DNA from: Bacteroidota bacterium
GTDB lineage: Bacteria; Bacteroidota; Bacteroidia; Bacteroidales; VadinHA17
Direction: 5' to 3'
DNA length: 64,000 nucleotides
NCBI GenBank assembly: GCA_018262715.1
Contig: JADFDS010000021.1
Location: 1 to 64,000 of the forward strand
Position numbers and translations under genes: made by a program. Numbering within the stretch: position 1 is the first letter of the stretch; every line of letters starts with the position of its first letter. Shown here one piece after another: positions 1-8,260 of this stretch. The notes beneath the pieces are model-generated. The model was given only the letters and a program-made list of their open reading frames with translations. It was not told the DNA's origin and ran no database searches.

Positions 1-184
1 GATAAAACCGTAACTTTGCTTTCAACCTTGATTTTCATAGTCGGAAATGGTATTGGTAGTACTATTCCAACATATTGTATATCAAGGTTTTATCCTAATA
101 ATAAGACGTGTTTTTATTAACATATCAAACGTAAGATATTAACAATCAATGCGTTGACATTTTTTGTCATGTACTAAGCTCATT

Positions 185-467
185 TTATTATATTATGTTA
201 AGGATCTGATCGCAGAAAGCTATATGAGCCGTATATCGGGCATTAAACGTGACCCAGTCAAAGTGAGAAGTATTTTTCAGGTCAATAGCAAGGAATACTG
301 CAACGATGGTAGCCTAAACCTCTAATGTTAAGGATATTAAAGAGTATGACGGCGGTGATATCACATGTCCAACCTTGAATGAATATCTGGATGCCCTGAA
401 ACGGCTGATGATCATTGAAAACCAACCGGTATGGAGTACACAAATTAATTTTTTAAGAACACACTGA
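185..467 (+). pseudogene. Remnant of a DUF4143-type AAA ATPase gene
   Basis: This is a decayed C-terminal piece of a DUF4143 ATPase gene. From about position 200 the frame reads KDLIAESYMSRISGIKRDPV then KVR up to 268. One extra base at 269 shifts the frame. From 270 the reading resumes as VFFRSIARNTATMVA, is cut by a TAA at 315-317, and continues with CPTLNEYLDALKRL and ENQPVWSTQI to a TGA at 465-467. These segments match the part of the family that usually reads IKRDPxKVRxLLRSxARN...PTLYSYxxALKRLFxIEDxPAWxPxIR. The N-terminal ATPase half is missing and 1-184 shows nothing recognisable. An intact gene of the same broad family lies at 8261-9478. The frameshift and stop are visible; the family match is from memory of the family. 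Confidence 0.6.
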
Positions 468-510
468 TTGGAACACTGCCTCAACCATGGATATCATTGA
501 TAATCAAAGG

Positions 511-903
511 TTAATCCATACTTATTAAATCGTCAATAGTATTGAGAAACTCTTCAACTTTTGGAATAATAGAAATGATATCCTTTTCTTCAAAGTCATA
601 AAAATCACCATAATCTCCTCTTTGTCTCAGATCGAACAAATCTCCATATATCATCCCTAATTCCTTATCAAGAAGACCTGGTTTTACAAAATGTAGTGAT
701 AATTGGGTTTTGACACCTGAATGGGTTTGAGTGTTCAGGTTGTGTTTGGCAAATAATGCAAGTACCGAATAAAAGCAGGCATAATAAAGACGATTCATAG
801 AAGAATTCCAGCTCCCAGTCTTTGCCAGTAATTTAGCATCTTCAAAAGTTTTCCAAGCTTTCTCTATACGATATCTTATATACTCTTCTTTTGAAGCCTT
901 CAT
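511..903 (-). CDS. HEPN domain protein (partner of MNT nucleotidyltransferase)
   Basis: A 130-residue all-helical HEPN protein (PF05168-like). The central part, RLYYACFYSVLALFAKHNL followed by THSGVKTQLSLHFVKPGLL and LFDLRQRGDYGDF, is the usual HEPN core. The RX4-6H nuclease motif of toxic HEPN RNases is not visible; the region carries RQRGDYGDF instead. It therefore resembles the HI0074 type rather than the HepT RX4HXY type. The start lies 2 bp after the stop of the nucleotidyltransferase gene at 906, so the two are surely cotranscribed. Such pairs are classed as MNT-HEPN toxin-antitoxin modules, but activity cannot be inferred here because the catalytic histidine is absent. Confidence 0.85.
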   Translation of the reverse strand: MKASKEEYIRYRIEKAWKTFEDAKLLAKTGSWNSSMNRLYYACFYSVLALFAKHNLNTQTHSGVKTQLSLHFVKPGLLDKELGMIYGDLFDLRQRGDYGDFYDFEEKDIISIIPKVEEFLNTIDDLISMD

Positions 904-905
904 TT

Positions 906-1214
906 TTATATCCTTATACCTTCCTTTGACACATTCTTAAACAGAGGCGTCATCCAATACCTGGTTCTCCAGTCTGCCCTGTTATAAACTGTAGTAGAAA
1001 ATACTTCTCCGGTTTCTAGTTCAAGATCGTATAATTTATGTCTGAATAATCTTTCATAATTAAGGTCAACTTCACTATCAACAAGAATAAGAATATCCCA
1101 ATCAGACTCAGGATGGTAATCTCCTCTGGCTCTTGAACCGTAGAGTATAACCTCTGCTGATGGATCTATCTCCCTAACAAGAGTCGTAATCCTTGAAGTG
1201 ATAGTTGTATTCAT
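906..1214 (-). CDS. MNT-type minimal nucleotidyltransferase
   Basis: A 102-residue minimal nucleotidyltransferase (PF01909-like). It shows the GSRARG motif (residues 26-31) followed by SDWDILI, whose D38 and D40 would bind the catalytic metal. In studied MNT-HEPN modules this type of protein transfers AMP to, and neutralises, its HEPN partner, which is encoded directly downstream. Two starts are possible, 1223 and 1214. The -7 box at 1228-1235 would place the transcript start at about 1220, downstream of the first ATG, so 1214 is preferred. Family assignment is firm; toxin control is inferred from the pairing. Confidence 0.85.
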   Translation of the reverse strand: MNTTITSRITTLVREIDPSAEVILYGSRARGDYHPESDWDILILVDSEVDLNYERLFRHKLYDLELETGEVFSTTVYNRADWRTRYWMTPLFKNVSKEGIRI

Positions 1215-1223
1215 TGATCTCAT

Positions 1224-1531
1224 AAAACAAAGTTAATGAATTAAGTAATTGGCTGAAGTTGTTCAAATAATCTCCAAATATTAAATAACCAGTAGTAGTG
1301 CGTAAGGAAAGAATTTTGCCTCCGGTTTCCTTCAGATCCCCCATCTCACGATGAACACCCCTGCCTTCAGCCAACTCTTCCCACTGTCATGGCGTGTTCG
1401 GGATTCTCACCCTATAGTTATCGCCCATTCTGGGGGTACACACAATTCATGGCAAGGAGGTGCAGGGACACAAAAGGGATTAACTTATGAGAAAGGCAGA
1501 ACAGGTTGGAAATACTATTCATACTTATCCT
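1224..1531. other. Intergenic stretch, about 300 bp
   Basis: This lies between the MNT gene and the first propeller gene. Apart from the -7 box at 1228-1235 I see no gene, terminator hairpin or repeat. Short open frames on both strands resemble no protein family I recognise. Confidence 0.5.
1228..1235 (-). promoter_or_regulatory. Bacteroidota -7 promoter box for the MNT-HEPN operon
   Basis: TAACTTTG on the minus strand matches TAnnTTTG exactly, 13 nt before the ATG at 1214. No TTG -33 element is seen at the usual spacing. Confidence 0.4.
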
Positions 1532-2497
1532 CTAATCAATTATGAACCGTTCCAGACCGTTATTACTAAATGCATAAAGCCTGATACCTGATACACAGAT
1601 GGTTTCGTACCACGAATCTCCGAGGTTGAGCAGCCTTTGGCAAGACATATTTCTATCGCTCACATCAATAACCAGGATATCACTACAGGATATCCTGTTC
1701 CCTCTATTGGCATACAACAGAAGATAAAGTTTGCCATCATTATAACAAACATCCTCAACAAGAAGAGTATAACCATTTGGGGTTGTATTCTCACTGATTA
1801 CAGCGAGCCTCTCTCTGACTATCGGGATGCTTGAATAATCGAGTGTCTCTAGCAGTTGACCCGAATGGCTGTATTTCTCAATTACCGGCATATTATCCGA
1901 GACAGCAAATATGCAAGAATCAGTCCCTGACAGGTGCAGGTGATTCCTTATCCTGGTTTGTATATCAGTATCAAAAACCTCCGGTTGACCGAATTGTTCT
2001 ATAGCGGAGGTTTTAACATCAAACGAACAGAGACTATTTGTTTCTGACACCGAGCTCATGAACAGCCTGTTCCTGAAGAGGAAAAAATTGAAACCTCCAC
2101 TGTAATCTATATTATCAGGAAGCCTGATTGTCTGCAGGTGACCATCTGATCTGAAAACCTCAAAACTACCATTACCATCATTGTAAACCCACAGTGAATC
2201 ACCCTGAACAATGATGTCTGATGCTCCAAGGAACTCTCCCGGCCCTTTGCCCTTTGCCCCAAGATACCCTGCCAATTCTCCTTGCGGAGTTAGTTTTATT
2301 ATCTGATTCCGCTCATAATCTGTAACATACAAGTATCGATCAAACACCATTGATCTCACATCTGACAGGTACGACGAATCACTTAAACGGTCAATTCTCA
2401 TGTCAGATCTGAGGTATGAGACCGGCATCTCCTGATTCTTACAGGAGAACACACATAGTGAGGATATTATTAACCAGAAAGTTCTATTCATAGGCAA
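1532..2497 (-). CDS. 6-bladed beta-propeller lipoprotein (first of three)
   Basis: A 321-residue lipoprotein. The N-terminus is a lipoprotein signal peptide with Cys in LCVFSCKN. The body has regular beta-strand repeats and the motif LGAKGKGPGEF, the hallmark of the BF3164-like / 6-bladed beta-propeller family (PF15869/PF17170) of Bacteroidota. No catalytic residues can be pointed out and the function of the family is unknown. It is the shortest of three tandem paralogues on the same strand (also 2578-3813 and 4135-5292) and the last to be transcribed. M3, two codons inside, is an equally good start. Confidence 0.8.
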   Translation of the reverse strand: MPMNRTFWLIISSLCVFSCKNQEMPVSYLRSDMRIDRLSDSSYLSDVRSMVFDRYLYVTDYERNQIIKLTPQGELAGYLGAKGKGPGEFLGASDIIVQGDSLWVYNDGNGSFEVFRSDGHLQTIRLPDNIDYSGGFNFFLFRNRLFMSSVSETNSLCSFDVKTSAIEQFGQPEVFDTDIQTRIRNHLHLSGTDSCIFAVSDNMPVIEKYSHSGQLLETLDYSSIPIVRERLAVISENTTPNGYTLLVEDVCYNDGKLYLLLYANRGNRISCSDILVIDVSDRNMSCQRLLNLGDSWYETICVSGIRLYAFSNNGLERFIID

Positions 2498-2577
2498 TCA
2501 TTTCTAATTTATCAGCCATGGTAGTAAATGTGCCCGCATTCCCGGGCTCCTTGGATTGGTCTGACAACGTAATAGCA

Positions 2578-3813
2578 TCATTTCAAGCTCACTTTCATAA
2601 TTACCGGGTTGCTGAATTCATCTATTGTATCCAATATTGGAGCCATTTGCCGAAGGTATTTTGTGTCATTCCTTGTTGCCTCGGAAGCGTTGCGGTAGTA
2701 TCTTGAAAATTCATCTCCATCAACTATACTGTACATGCAATTCCCGGACGAGATAAAGTATCCATTTTCATTTACAGGTGCAAATGGTATTAGATTATCA
2801 ATATCATTTTTCAAATAAACCCTGGTATACGCTCTTTTGAACTCCTTCAAAGTATTCATTTCAGTTGCACCTGTATTCCTGTCATTGGTAACCAGGACCT
2901 GCGGACCCTTGTGCGATACCAACATCAAGAACAAAAACCGGTCAGTCTCGCTGAAAGACTGCATCCAATATCCGGCAGGCGGACCTCCGGATATATCAAA
3001 CATTGCATTATCACGCCATACTTCCCAGGCCAGTTTATCATTGGCGATATCAATAATATACCTGGGATTAACCTCAAATTCCCGGTTCGCCGTAAAGATC
3101 GTATCACTGAATTTCTCCTTGAAAAGGAGGGTGGTTTCGTTTATCTGAAAATGAAAGTCATGCGGAATAATTGCAGGATTCCTCTCACTCTGATCATCCT
3201 TATATTCCCGGATATTCTTGTACAAAACATGCAACGTGTCTTTCTGCATATCATAACACGAGTAAATGTATTTAACCCAGGGCTCTTGGGCAACTGCAAC
3301 GAATATTGTATTATTGAAAATTCCTATACGCCATGGAGGTAATGATTCTTCAGGATTTATTGGCCTTGTGATCGAGGTGACATAATTCCCGTTGAAGTCG
3401 AATACTTTTAACGATCTGTCCCAGCTAAATACATAAACAAGGCTGTCTTCTTTACTTATTGCATAGCAGACCGGCTGAACCTCTGCCGGACCACGCCCCT
3501 TAGTATATATCCTGTTCAGGAATTTACCGTCGCTACTATATCTGAAAAGATCTTTCTCAAAATCGACAAAGATGCAGTCGTCAGTAATCTCAAAATCATA
3601 AACATGCCCAATCAACGCCTGATCATTTCTTTCGAGGGGTATATATTCAATTCTCGTGGCGATTTCAGACAGATTCATTGAATCGCTTCTGGCTTTGGAG
3701 AGATCAAGTTTGATCAGTTTTACAAGATCTACCTGAGATGAGGAAGAGTCCTTGTTTTTGCATGACAGCAACATAAATGTGCCGCAGGCTATCAGAATGC
3801 ACAATATTCTCAT
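2578..3813 (-). CDS. 6-bladed beta-propeller lipoprotein (second of three)
   Basis: A 411-residue lipoprotein with signal peptide and Cys in FMLLSCKNKD. It has the usual family opening: a short acidic or basic linker, then ATRIEYIPLERND (the IxYIPL motif after the signal), then YTKGRGPAEV in the first blade. Length is typical of the family (about 370-420). It shares its architecture with the neighbours at 1532-2497 and 4135-5292, which indicates tandem duplication. In Bacteroidota such genes often occur in arrays, sometimes with NVEALA-type small proteins, but no clear NVEALA gene is seen here. Function unknown. Confidence 0.85.
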   Translation of the reverse strand: MRILCILIACGTFMLLSCKNKDSSSSQVDLVKLIKLDLSKARSDSMNLSEIATRIEYIPLERNDQALIGHVYDFEITDDCIFVDFEKDLFRYSSDGKFLNRIYTKGRGPAEVQPVCYAISKEDSLVYVFSWDRSLKVFDFNGNYVTSITRPINPEESLPPWRIGIFNNTIFVAVAQEPWVKYIYSCYDMQKDTLHVLYKNIREYKDDQSERNPAIIPHDFHFQINETTLLFKEKFSDTIFTANREFEVNPRYIIDIANDKLAWEVWRDNAMFDISGGPPAGYWMQSFSETDRFLFLMLVSHKGPQVLVTNDRNTGATEMNTLKEFKRAYTRVYLKNDIDNLIPFAPVNENGYFISSGNCMYSIVDGDEFSRYYRNASEATRNDTKYLRQMAPILDTIDEFSNPVIMKVSLK

Positions 3814-4134
3814 ATCTCTTTATGGTTATTTCCGTAAATTCATAAAGCATAGCGACAGCTTATCCAATTGCATACTCCCAGGAACCGGAATTAAAAATAT
3901 CATGACAGCATCAGATCAGGTGTCTCCCGGATTATTGAAAGGACTCATTAAATGTACGAAAAAAATAAAAATGAGGCTTAAACTATGTTTTAACTCCATA
4001 CTCAGAGAGCCCTGCCGGTGCCGACAAACAACCCGGGAACCCGTCATCTGTCAGGTTCTTGCCGCCAATCAGTAATTTCCTTGCCTCAAAGAAATAATAG
4101 TTATCTGCAATAAAAGCGAATCCTGCTATCATTA
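3814..4134. other. Intergenic stretch between propeller genes
   Basis: About 320 bp between two propeller genes. No terminator hairpin or repeat is visible. The only coding possibility is a minus-strand frame at 3983-4132, listed separately with low confidence. Confidence 0.4.
3983..4132 (-). CDS. Possible 49-residue small protein (uncertain)
   Basis: This frame starts with ATG 2 nt after the stop of the upstream propeller gene (which ends at 4135) and runs to TAG at 3983-3985. The product would begin MIAGFAFIADNYYFFEARKL and contain one Cys. The tight spacing suggests translational coupling, and small proteins commonly follow propeller genes in Bacteroidota. It has no convincing signal peptide and matches no family I know, so it may be chance. 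Confidence 0.2.
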   Translation of the reverse strand: MIAGFAFIADNYYFFEARKLLIGGKNLTDDGFPGCLSAPAGLSEYGVKT

Positions 4135-5292
4135 TTAATTCAATCTGACCAGAACGAGGATCGGATTATCTGTATCTTTCAGGTTGTCTGCCAGTCTTTC
4201 AAGCTCTTCTTTCTTTTCCGGGCATTTGGGAATTATATCCCTGAATTCACTCCCTGCAATACGAGTTTTTAAAGTTACTGGTTCAACCAGTCCGACCAGG
4301 TATTCTCTTCCATTCTCTTCAAAATAACCCTTTGGCAGAAACTTTGTGCCACCATCCAGATCATTTTCAATACCGCCACTTCCATTACGCTCCCAATAAG
4401 ACAAATAAGTATCATGGTTATACCTGTCAACAAGCACGCATCCATTCTTCCCTCTGTAAAACGAGTACCTTATTGTTATAAAAGAGCGCGTCTCAAAAAT
4501 CTGATCGATAGTCATATAGTCAGATAGCTGGCTCAGAGGGTCTTCTACCCTTGATCTGGGCAATCTGTAATCTCCAGGTTTAATAATAAACTCAGGGTTG
4601 ATTGTTAAGTCATCAGAAATTGAAAAAACAGTGTCGATGAAATTACTCCAATAATTAAGCTTTGATCCGACTATGTAAGTCCCTCCGCCAGCAAGGTAAT
4701 TGCTCGAGAAAAAGTCGTCTGTTCTTCTCTTGTTCATTAACAGATTGCCCGTTGAATCAACTAAAACCCATTCAAATTCAGCGTCACCATACTGCATATT
4801 GTAAGTGACAAATAACTTTGAATCAATCAGACCAATCGCGTCAACACTCCCGCCGTAACTCTGAAGGGAAATGCTTCTTTGAAATGAACCTGAACCACTA
4901 TAGATTTTAATTATGTTACCAGCATCGCAGACATATACTCTACCGGTATTCTCATCGACTGCAAATTTGTTCCCCCGTACATACTCACCCGGTCCTCTTC
5001 CCATAGTACCAATTATTCCATGTAACTCTCCAATTCTGTTAAATAACATGATTCCGGTTTCATGGTCATATAAATAAACAAGGTTCCCAATAACAATGGG
5101 ATTATAAAAAGAATTAATCATCCCGATTGTAATACTATTATCAAGAGGGATATAGGTTATTTCATCGGCGATCTCCGATAATGTGATCTCTTCACCATTG
5201 AGGTTTTCAAGATCAATCATAATAATCTCATTGTCAGGCGAACCGCATGAAAACACAAGAAAAATAGTCAGGACGAATAAGGATGCTTTCAT
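4135..5292 (-). CDS. 6-bladed beta-propeller lipoprotein (third of three)
   Basis: A 385-residue lipoprotein with signal peptide ending in LVFSCGSPD. It carries the family motifs ADEITYIPLDN and GTMGRGPGEY near residues 45-100, followed by repeated blade-like strands. It is the first of the three tandem propeller genes in transcription order. The position of the Cys and the family suggest the outer membrane or periplasm. Function unknown. Confidence 0.85.
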   Translation of the reverse strand: MKASLFVLTIFLVFSCGSPDNEIIMIDLENLNGEEITLSEIADEITYIPLDNSITIGMINSFYNPIVIGNLVYLYDHETGIMLFNRIGELHGIIGTMGRGPGEYVRGNKFAVDENTGRVYVCDAGNIIKIYSGSGSFQRSISLQSYGGSVDAIGLIDSKLFVTYNMQYGDAEFEWVLVDSTGNLLMNKRRTDDFFSSNYLAGGGTYIVGSKLNYWSNFIDTVFSISDDLTINPEFIIKPGDYRLPRSRVEDPLSQLSDYMTIDQIFETRSFITIRYSFYRGKNGCVLVDRYNHDTYLSYWERNGSGGIENDLDGGTKFLPKGYFEENGREYLVGLVEPVTLKTRIAGSEFRDIIPKCPEKKEELERLADNLKDTDNPILVLVRLN

Positions 5293-5398
5293 AATGATAA
5301 TTCCTTAAATGCGAAGGAGTATCAGATGACAAGGTAATACTATCATGGCAAAACACAGTAGAGCAGCATTAAAATCAAGAGGGTAATTATTGCCGACA

Positions 5399-6031
5399 TT
5401 ACCACTGCAATTTGACTTTCCTTTCCCATTGTACGAATCCGTATATCGCCATTGCGAGGAAAATGATGTATTGAACTGAAACGAGCATGATTCCACGCAT
5501 TGCGTACATCGCAATACTCATGATATTGACAAGTATCCAGAGTATCCAGTTCTCAAGTTTCAGTCGTGCACAGAAGAGTGATGCCGCGATGCTCATTACG
5601 GCGATCATGGCGTCAGTATAGATAAACGTAGCCCTTACGGGGAAGAAGTCAGGCAGCCAGAGATGGATCTTGCCCATGACCGTGCCCATGGCCAGAGCCA
5701 TGGCAATGATACCCGCAACCCAGAATACCCGTGCCTTATGACTTAAGAGGGTCACAGGCTCGTCGCCGTTGCTGCTCTTACTTCTCCAGTTGAACCAGCC
5801 GTAGATTGCATTGCAGAAGAAAAAGATCTGCAGCACCATAGCCGAATAGAGATTCACCTGGTAGTAAAGCATGAAGAAGAGAACGGCATTGACCAGTGCA
5901 AATACCCAGGTGATGATTTTTGCCCTGGCTGCATACCAGACGGCTGCCAGCCCGGTGAGCACGGCAAGCAGCTCGAGGAGACTCATCCGGTAGCCAAGGA
6001 GTTCGAAGAGGGTGGTGTCGATGTTGAACAT
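5399..6031 (-). CDS. pnuC: Nicotinamide riboside/nucleoside transporter PnuC
   Basis: A 210-residue inner-membrane protein of the PnuC family, which imports nicotinamide riboside (or, in relatives, thiamine) by facilitated diffusion. About seven hydrophobic segments are visible, with the family signatures YGWFNW after the third helix and ENWILWILVN in the C-terminal half. The frame stays open upstream to 6178, but those 49 residues are not membrane-like, and the ATG at 6029-6031 (MFNIDTTLFELLGY) gives the normal family length. A thiamine pyrophosphokinase or NadR-type kinase often sits beside pnuC and none is seen here, so the vitamin carried is not settled. Confidence 0.9.
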   Translation of the reverse strand: MFNIDTTLFELLGYRMSLLELLAVLTGLAAVWYAARAKIITWVFALVNAVLFFMLYYQVNLYSAMVLQIFFFCNAIYGWFNWRSKSSNGDEPVTLLSHKARVFWVAGIIAMALAMGTVMGKIHLWLPDFFPVRATFIYTDAMIAVMSIAASLFCARLKLENWILWILVNIMSIAMYAMRGIMLVSVQYIIFLAMAIYGFVQWERKVKLQW

Positions 6032-6243
6032 AGGTCTGAAGGTCTTGCAGTTTTGCGGTTCTGCGGTTTGACTTATATTTATTATGCCGGTTATAAAGGT
6101 AGTGAAAGCGGCGGAGACGTGAAGTCGAATTTTGTTGGTGAAAAGTGCAAAACAGGTCGAAATATGTTGATGGTACATGCAAATTTCGACTGCTTTTCAA
6201 TTTCGGCTCAGTTTGATTAGCTTTAAACCTTCATTTGGATGCG

Positions 6244-8028
6244 ATGTCACCACGCGAAGTTTATCAATCCAGGGAGGCGGAGTTCAGTACCGCCGCCGAA
6301 CAGCTGCGGAAACTGTCTGACCGGCTGTCGATGGCACGGCTCACAGCGTTTGCAGGAGGACTGGTGGTGTTCGCTGTGCTTCTGTCATTTTCGGTTATCA
6401 CCGCCTTTGCCATCCTTACTGCTGCCCTGATCCTTTTCGCATGGCTGGTGATAAAATACGAAACGACGGAAAAAAGCAGGAAGAGATTCCTGCAACTGGC
6501 AGAGATCAACAGGCTGGAACTGAAATGCCTGGATGGCGATTTCTCCGGCTTTAAAACCGGTGAAGAATATGCTGAAAGAGACCACCCCTATACATATGAC
6601 CTTGATATCTTCGGGAAGGCATCACTCTTCCAGTTTCTGTGCCGTGCCACCAGCAGGCCGGCCTCTGACCGGCTGGCAGAGCACCTGAAACAACCTGCGG
6701 GACCCGAAGAGATTCTGCTGCGCCAGAAGGCTATCGCAGAACTTCAACCGCTGACAGACTGGCGGCAGGAACTGATGACCCTCGGATACATGAACGCCGG
6801 CGCCGGCAATGACCCTGGACCCTTGATGCAATGGATTGGAAGTGATGATCTATTCCGGAAAACCGGTCGGGAGAAAGTCTTCACCGGCTGTCTCAGCCTC
6901 CTGGCGGTGACAGCCATAACATCAGTCATAGCCGGGCTTCCGGCTGCGATACTCGCCCCTGTGTTCGTGGTGAACTTCATCTTTTACTTCACACGGTTTA
7001 GGAGGATCTCGAGACTGCAGGAACAGGTGAGCCGGTCGTCAGACCTGCTGAAAGGATACTCCGTCATCATCAAACTGATAGAAACCCGCAACTTCACTTC
7101 TCCCCTGCTGCAGAGCCTGAAGTCGACATTTATGGAGGAGATCGCAGCATCGGACCGTATCAGGCAACTTTCAAAACTTGTCGGCAGGCTCGACTACAGG
7201 CTGAACGTGCTTGTTTCAGCGCCTCTCAACCTGCTTTTCTTTGCAGACATACACTTCTGCCTCGCCCTGGAGAAGTGGAAACGCGAACATGCCCTGCGCA
7301 TACCGTCATGGTTTTCCTCGATGGCGGAATTCGAGGCGCTGGCTTCACTTGCAAATATGGCTTTCAACAATCCAGGCTGGGTTTACCCGCAAGTGACGGA
7401 GGACTATTTTGTTTTCAGGGCGGAGGATATGGGCCACCCGCTAATCCCTGCAAACAGACGTATCAACAATAGTTTCGCCACAGAGGGAGCCGAAAAAGCC
7501 ATCATAGTGACCGGGTCGAACATGTCGGGTAAAAGTACCTTCCTACGCACCTGCGGAGTGAATGCAGTACTGGCCTTTGCCGGGGCACCGGTATGCGCCT
7601 CTGCTTTCACCATCTCGCTGGTCAGGCTCCATTCCAGCATGAGAATATCAGACTCGCTCGAAGAGAATATCTCATCATTTTATGCTGAGCTGCGGCGACT
7701 CAGGGCTATCATCTCCGGAGCAGAATCCGATCCGAAGGTATTCCTGCTGCTCGATGAGATCCTCCGGGGCACCAATTCAGACGACAGGTATACCGGCTCG
7801 GTGGCACTGATAAAACAATTGACCGGTTACGGTGCCGTGGCCATGGTGGCAACGCATGACCTTCGCCTCGCGGGAATGGAACAGGAGCTACCGCAAGCCA
7901 TTGAGAACTACCATTTCGATGTTAAAGTCAATGATGAAGAACTCTTCTTCGACTACCTGCTCACCCCTGGTATCTGCTCCAGCTTCAACGCCTCGCTGCT
8001 GATGAAGAAGATGGGAATAAAGGTCTGA
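6244..8028 (+). CDS. Membrane-anchored MutS-like ATPase
   Basis: A 594-residue MutS-related protein. Two hydrophobic helices near the N-terminus (about residues 35-80) and a second pair near 210-240 precede a MutS core and a C-terminal MutS domain V ATPase. The Walker A motif is TGSNMSGKST (K430) and Walker B is LLLDEI (D504, E505). It lacks the mismatch-binding domain I of true MutS, and its size (about 600) fits the Bacteroidota MutS family paralogue of unknown role. A TTG at 6235 is in frame, but the ATG at 6244 is preferred. The stop codon lies inside a 35-bp tandem repeat. Confidence 0.85.
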   Translation: MSPREVYQSREAEFSTAAEQLRKLSDRLSMARLTAFAGGLVVFAVLLSFSVITAFAILTAALILFAWLVIKYETTEKSRKRFLQLAEINRLELKCLDGDFSGFKTGEEYAERDHPYTYDLDIFGKASLFQFLCRATSRPASDRLAEHLKQPAGPEEILLRQKAIAELQPLTDWRQELMTLGYMNAGAGNDPGPLMQWIGSDDLFRKTGREKVFTGCLSLLAVTAITSVIAGLPAAILAPVFVVNFIFYFTRFRRISRLQEQVSRSSDLLKGYSVIIKLIETRNFTSPLLQSLKSTFMEEIAASDRIRQLSKLVGRLDYRLNVLVSAPLNLLFFADIHFCLALEKWKREHALRIPSWFSSMAEFEALASLANMAFNNPGWVYPQVTEDYFVFRAEDMGHPLIPANRRINNSFATEGAEKAIIVTGSNMSGKSTFLRTCGVNAVLAFAGAPVCASAFTISLVRLHSSMRISDSLEENISSFYAELRRLRAIISGAESDPKVFLLLDEILRGTNSDDRYTGSVALIKQLTGYGAVAMVATHDLRLAGMEQELPQAIENYHFDVKVNDEELFFDYLLTPGICSSFNASLLMKKMGIKV

Positions 8029-8097
8029 TCCGCCAGTAGGCGGACAAGGGTCTGAAGATCTGATCCTACAGTAGGCGGACAAGGGTCTGAAGGTCTG
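8021..8097. repeat. Two tandem 35-bp repeats overlapping a stop codon
   Basis: Copy 1 is 8021-8055 and copy 2 is 8056-8090 (32 of 35 identical), followed by a 7-base partial copy to 8097. The unit contains CAGTAGGCGGACAAGGGTCT. The first copy contains the TGA of the MutS-like gene. The flanking GGTCTGAAGGTCTG resembles sequence inside znuA near 22098-22140. Confidence 0.9.
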
Positions 8098-8170
8098 GAG
8101 TCTTCCAGTCTTTGGTTCTGTTTACCTTATTTATTGATTAAGAACCTTTGGAGTATTTTTCCATCTAATT

Positions 8171-8214
8171 TTCTTTCAGCATACTGAAAGTTTTCTTTTA
8201 TTATATAAAAAGAT
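8171..8214. repeat. Left 44-bp direct repeat flanking the DUF4143 ATPase gene
   Basis: 37 of 44 bases match the copy at 9498-9541 in the same orientation. It contains a perfect 7-bp stem, CTTTCAG-CATA-CTGAAAG, and the shared core TCTTTTATTATA. Confidence 0.75.
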
Positions 8215-8218
8215 ATTA

Positions 8219-8226
8219 TATTTTTG
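8219..8226 (+). promoter_or_regulatory. -7 promoter box for the DUF4143 ATPase gene
   Basis: TATTTTTG matches TAnnTTTG, 34 nt before the ATG at 8261, just after the left direct repeat. Confidence 0.3.
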
Positions 8227-8260
8227 CACATAAGTTTATCTGAATCAGGAATGTTGACAT

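Noticed and set aside
24-87. 9-bp inverted repeat AACCTTGAT (24-32) / ATCAAGGTT (79-87) in the left end
   Set aside because: Widely spaced (46 bp) AT-rich arms in a non-coding edge; likely chance.
5778-6200. 140-codon minus-strand frame overlapping pnuC
   Set aside because: Out-of-frame shadow of pnuC, rich in Arg, Leu and His, with no domain.
6235-6243. TTG start for the MutS-like gene
   Set aside because: An ATG nine bases downstream begins the same frame and nothing upstream favours the TTG.
8091-8115. CTGGA-GTCT-TCCAG hairpin as terminator of the MutS-like gene
   Set aside because: Only a 5-bp stem and no T run; too weak to call.
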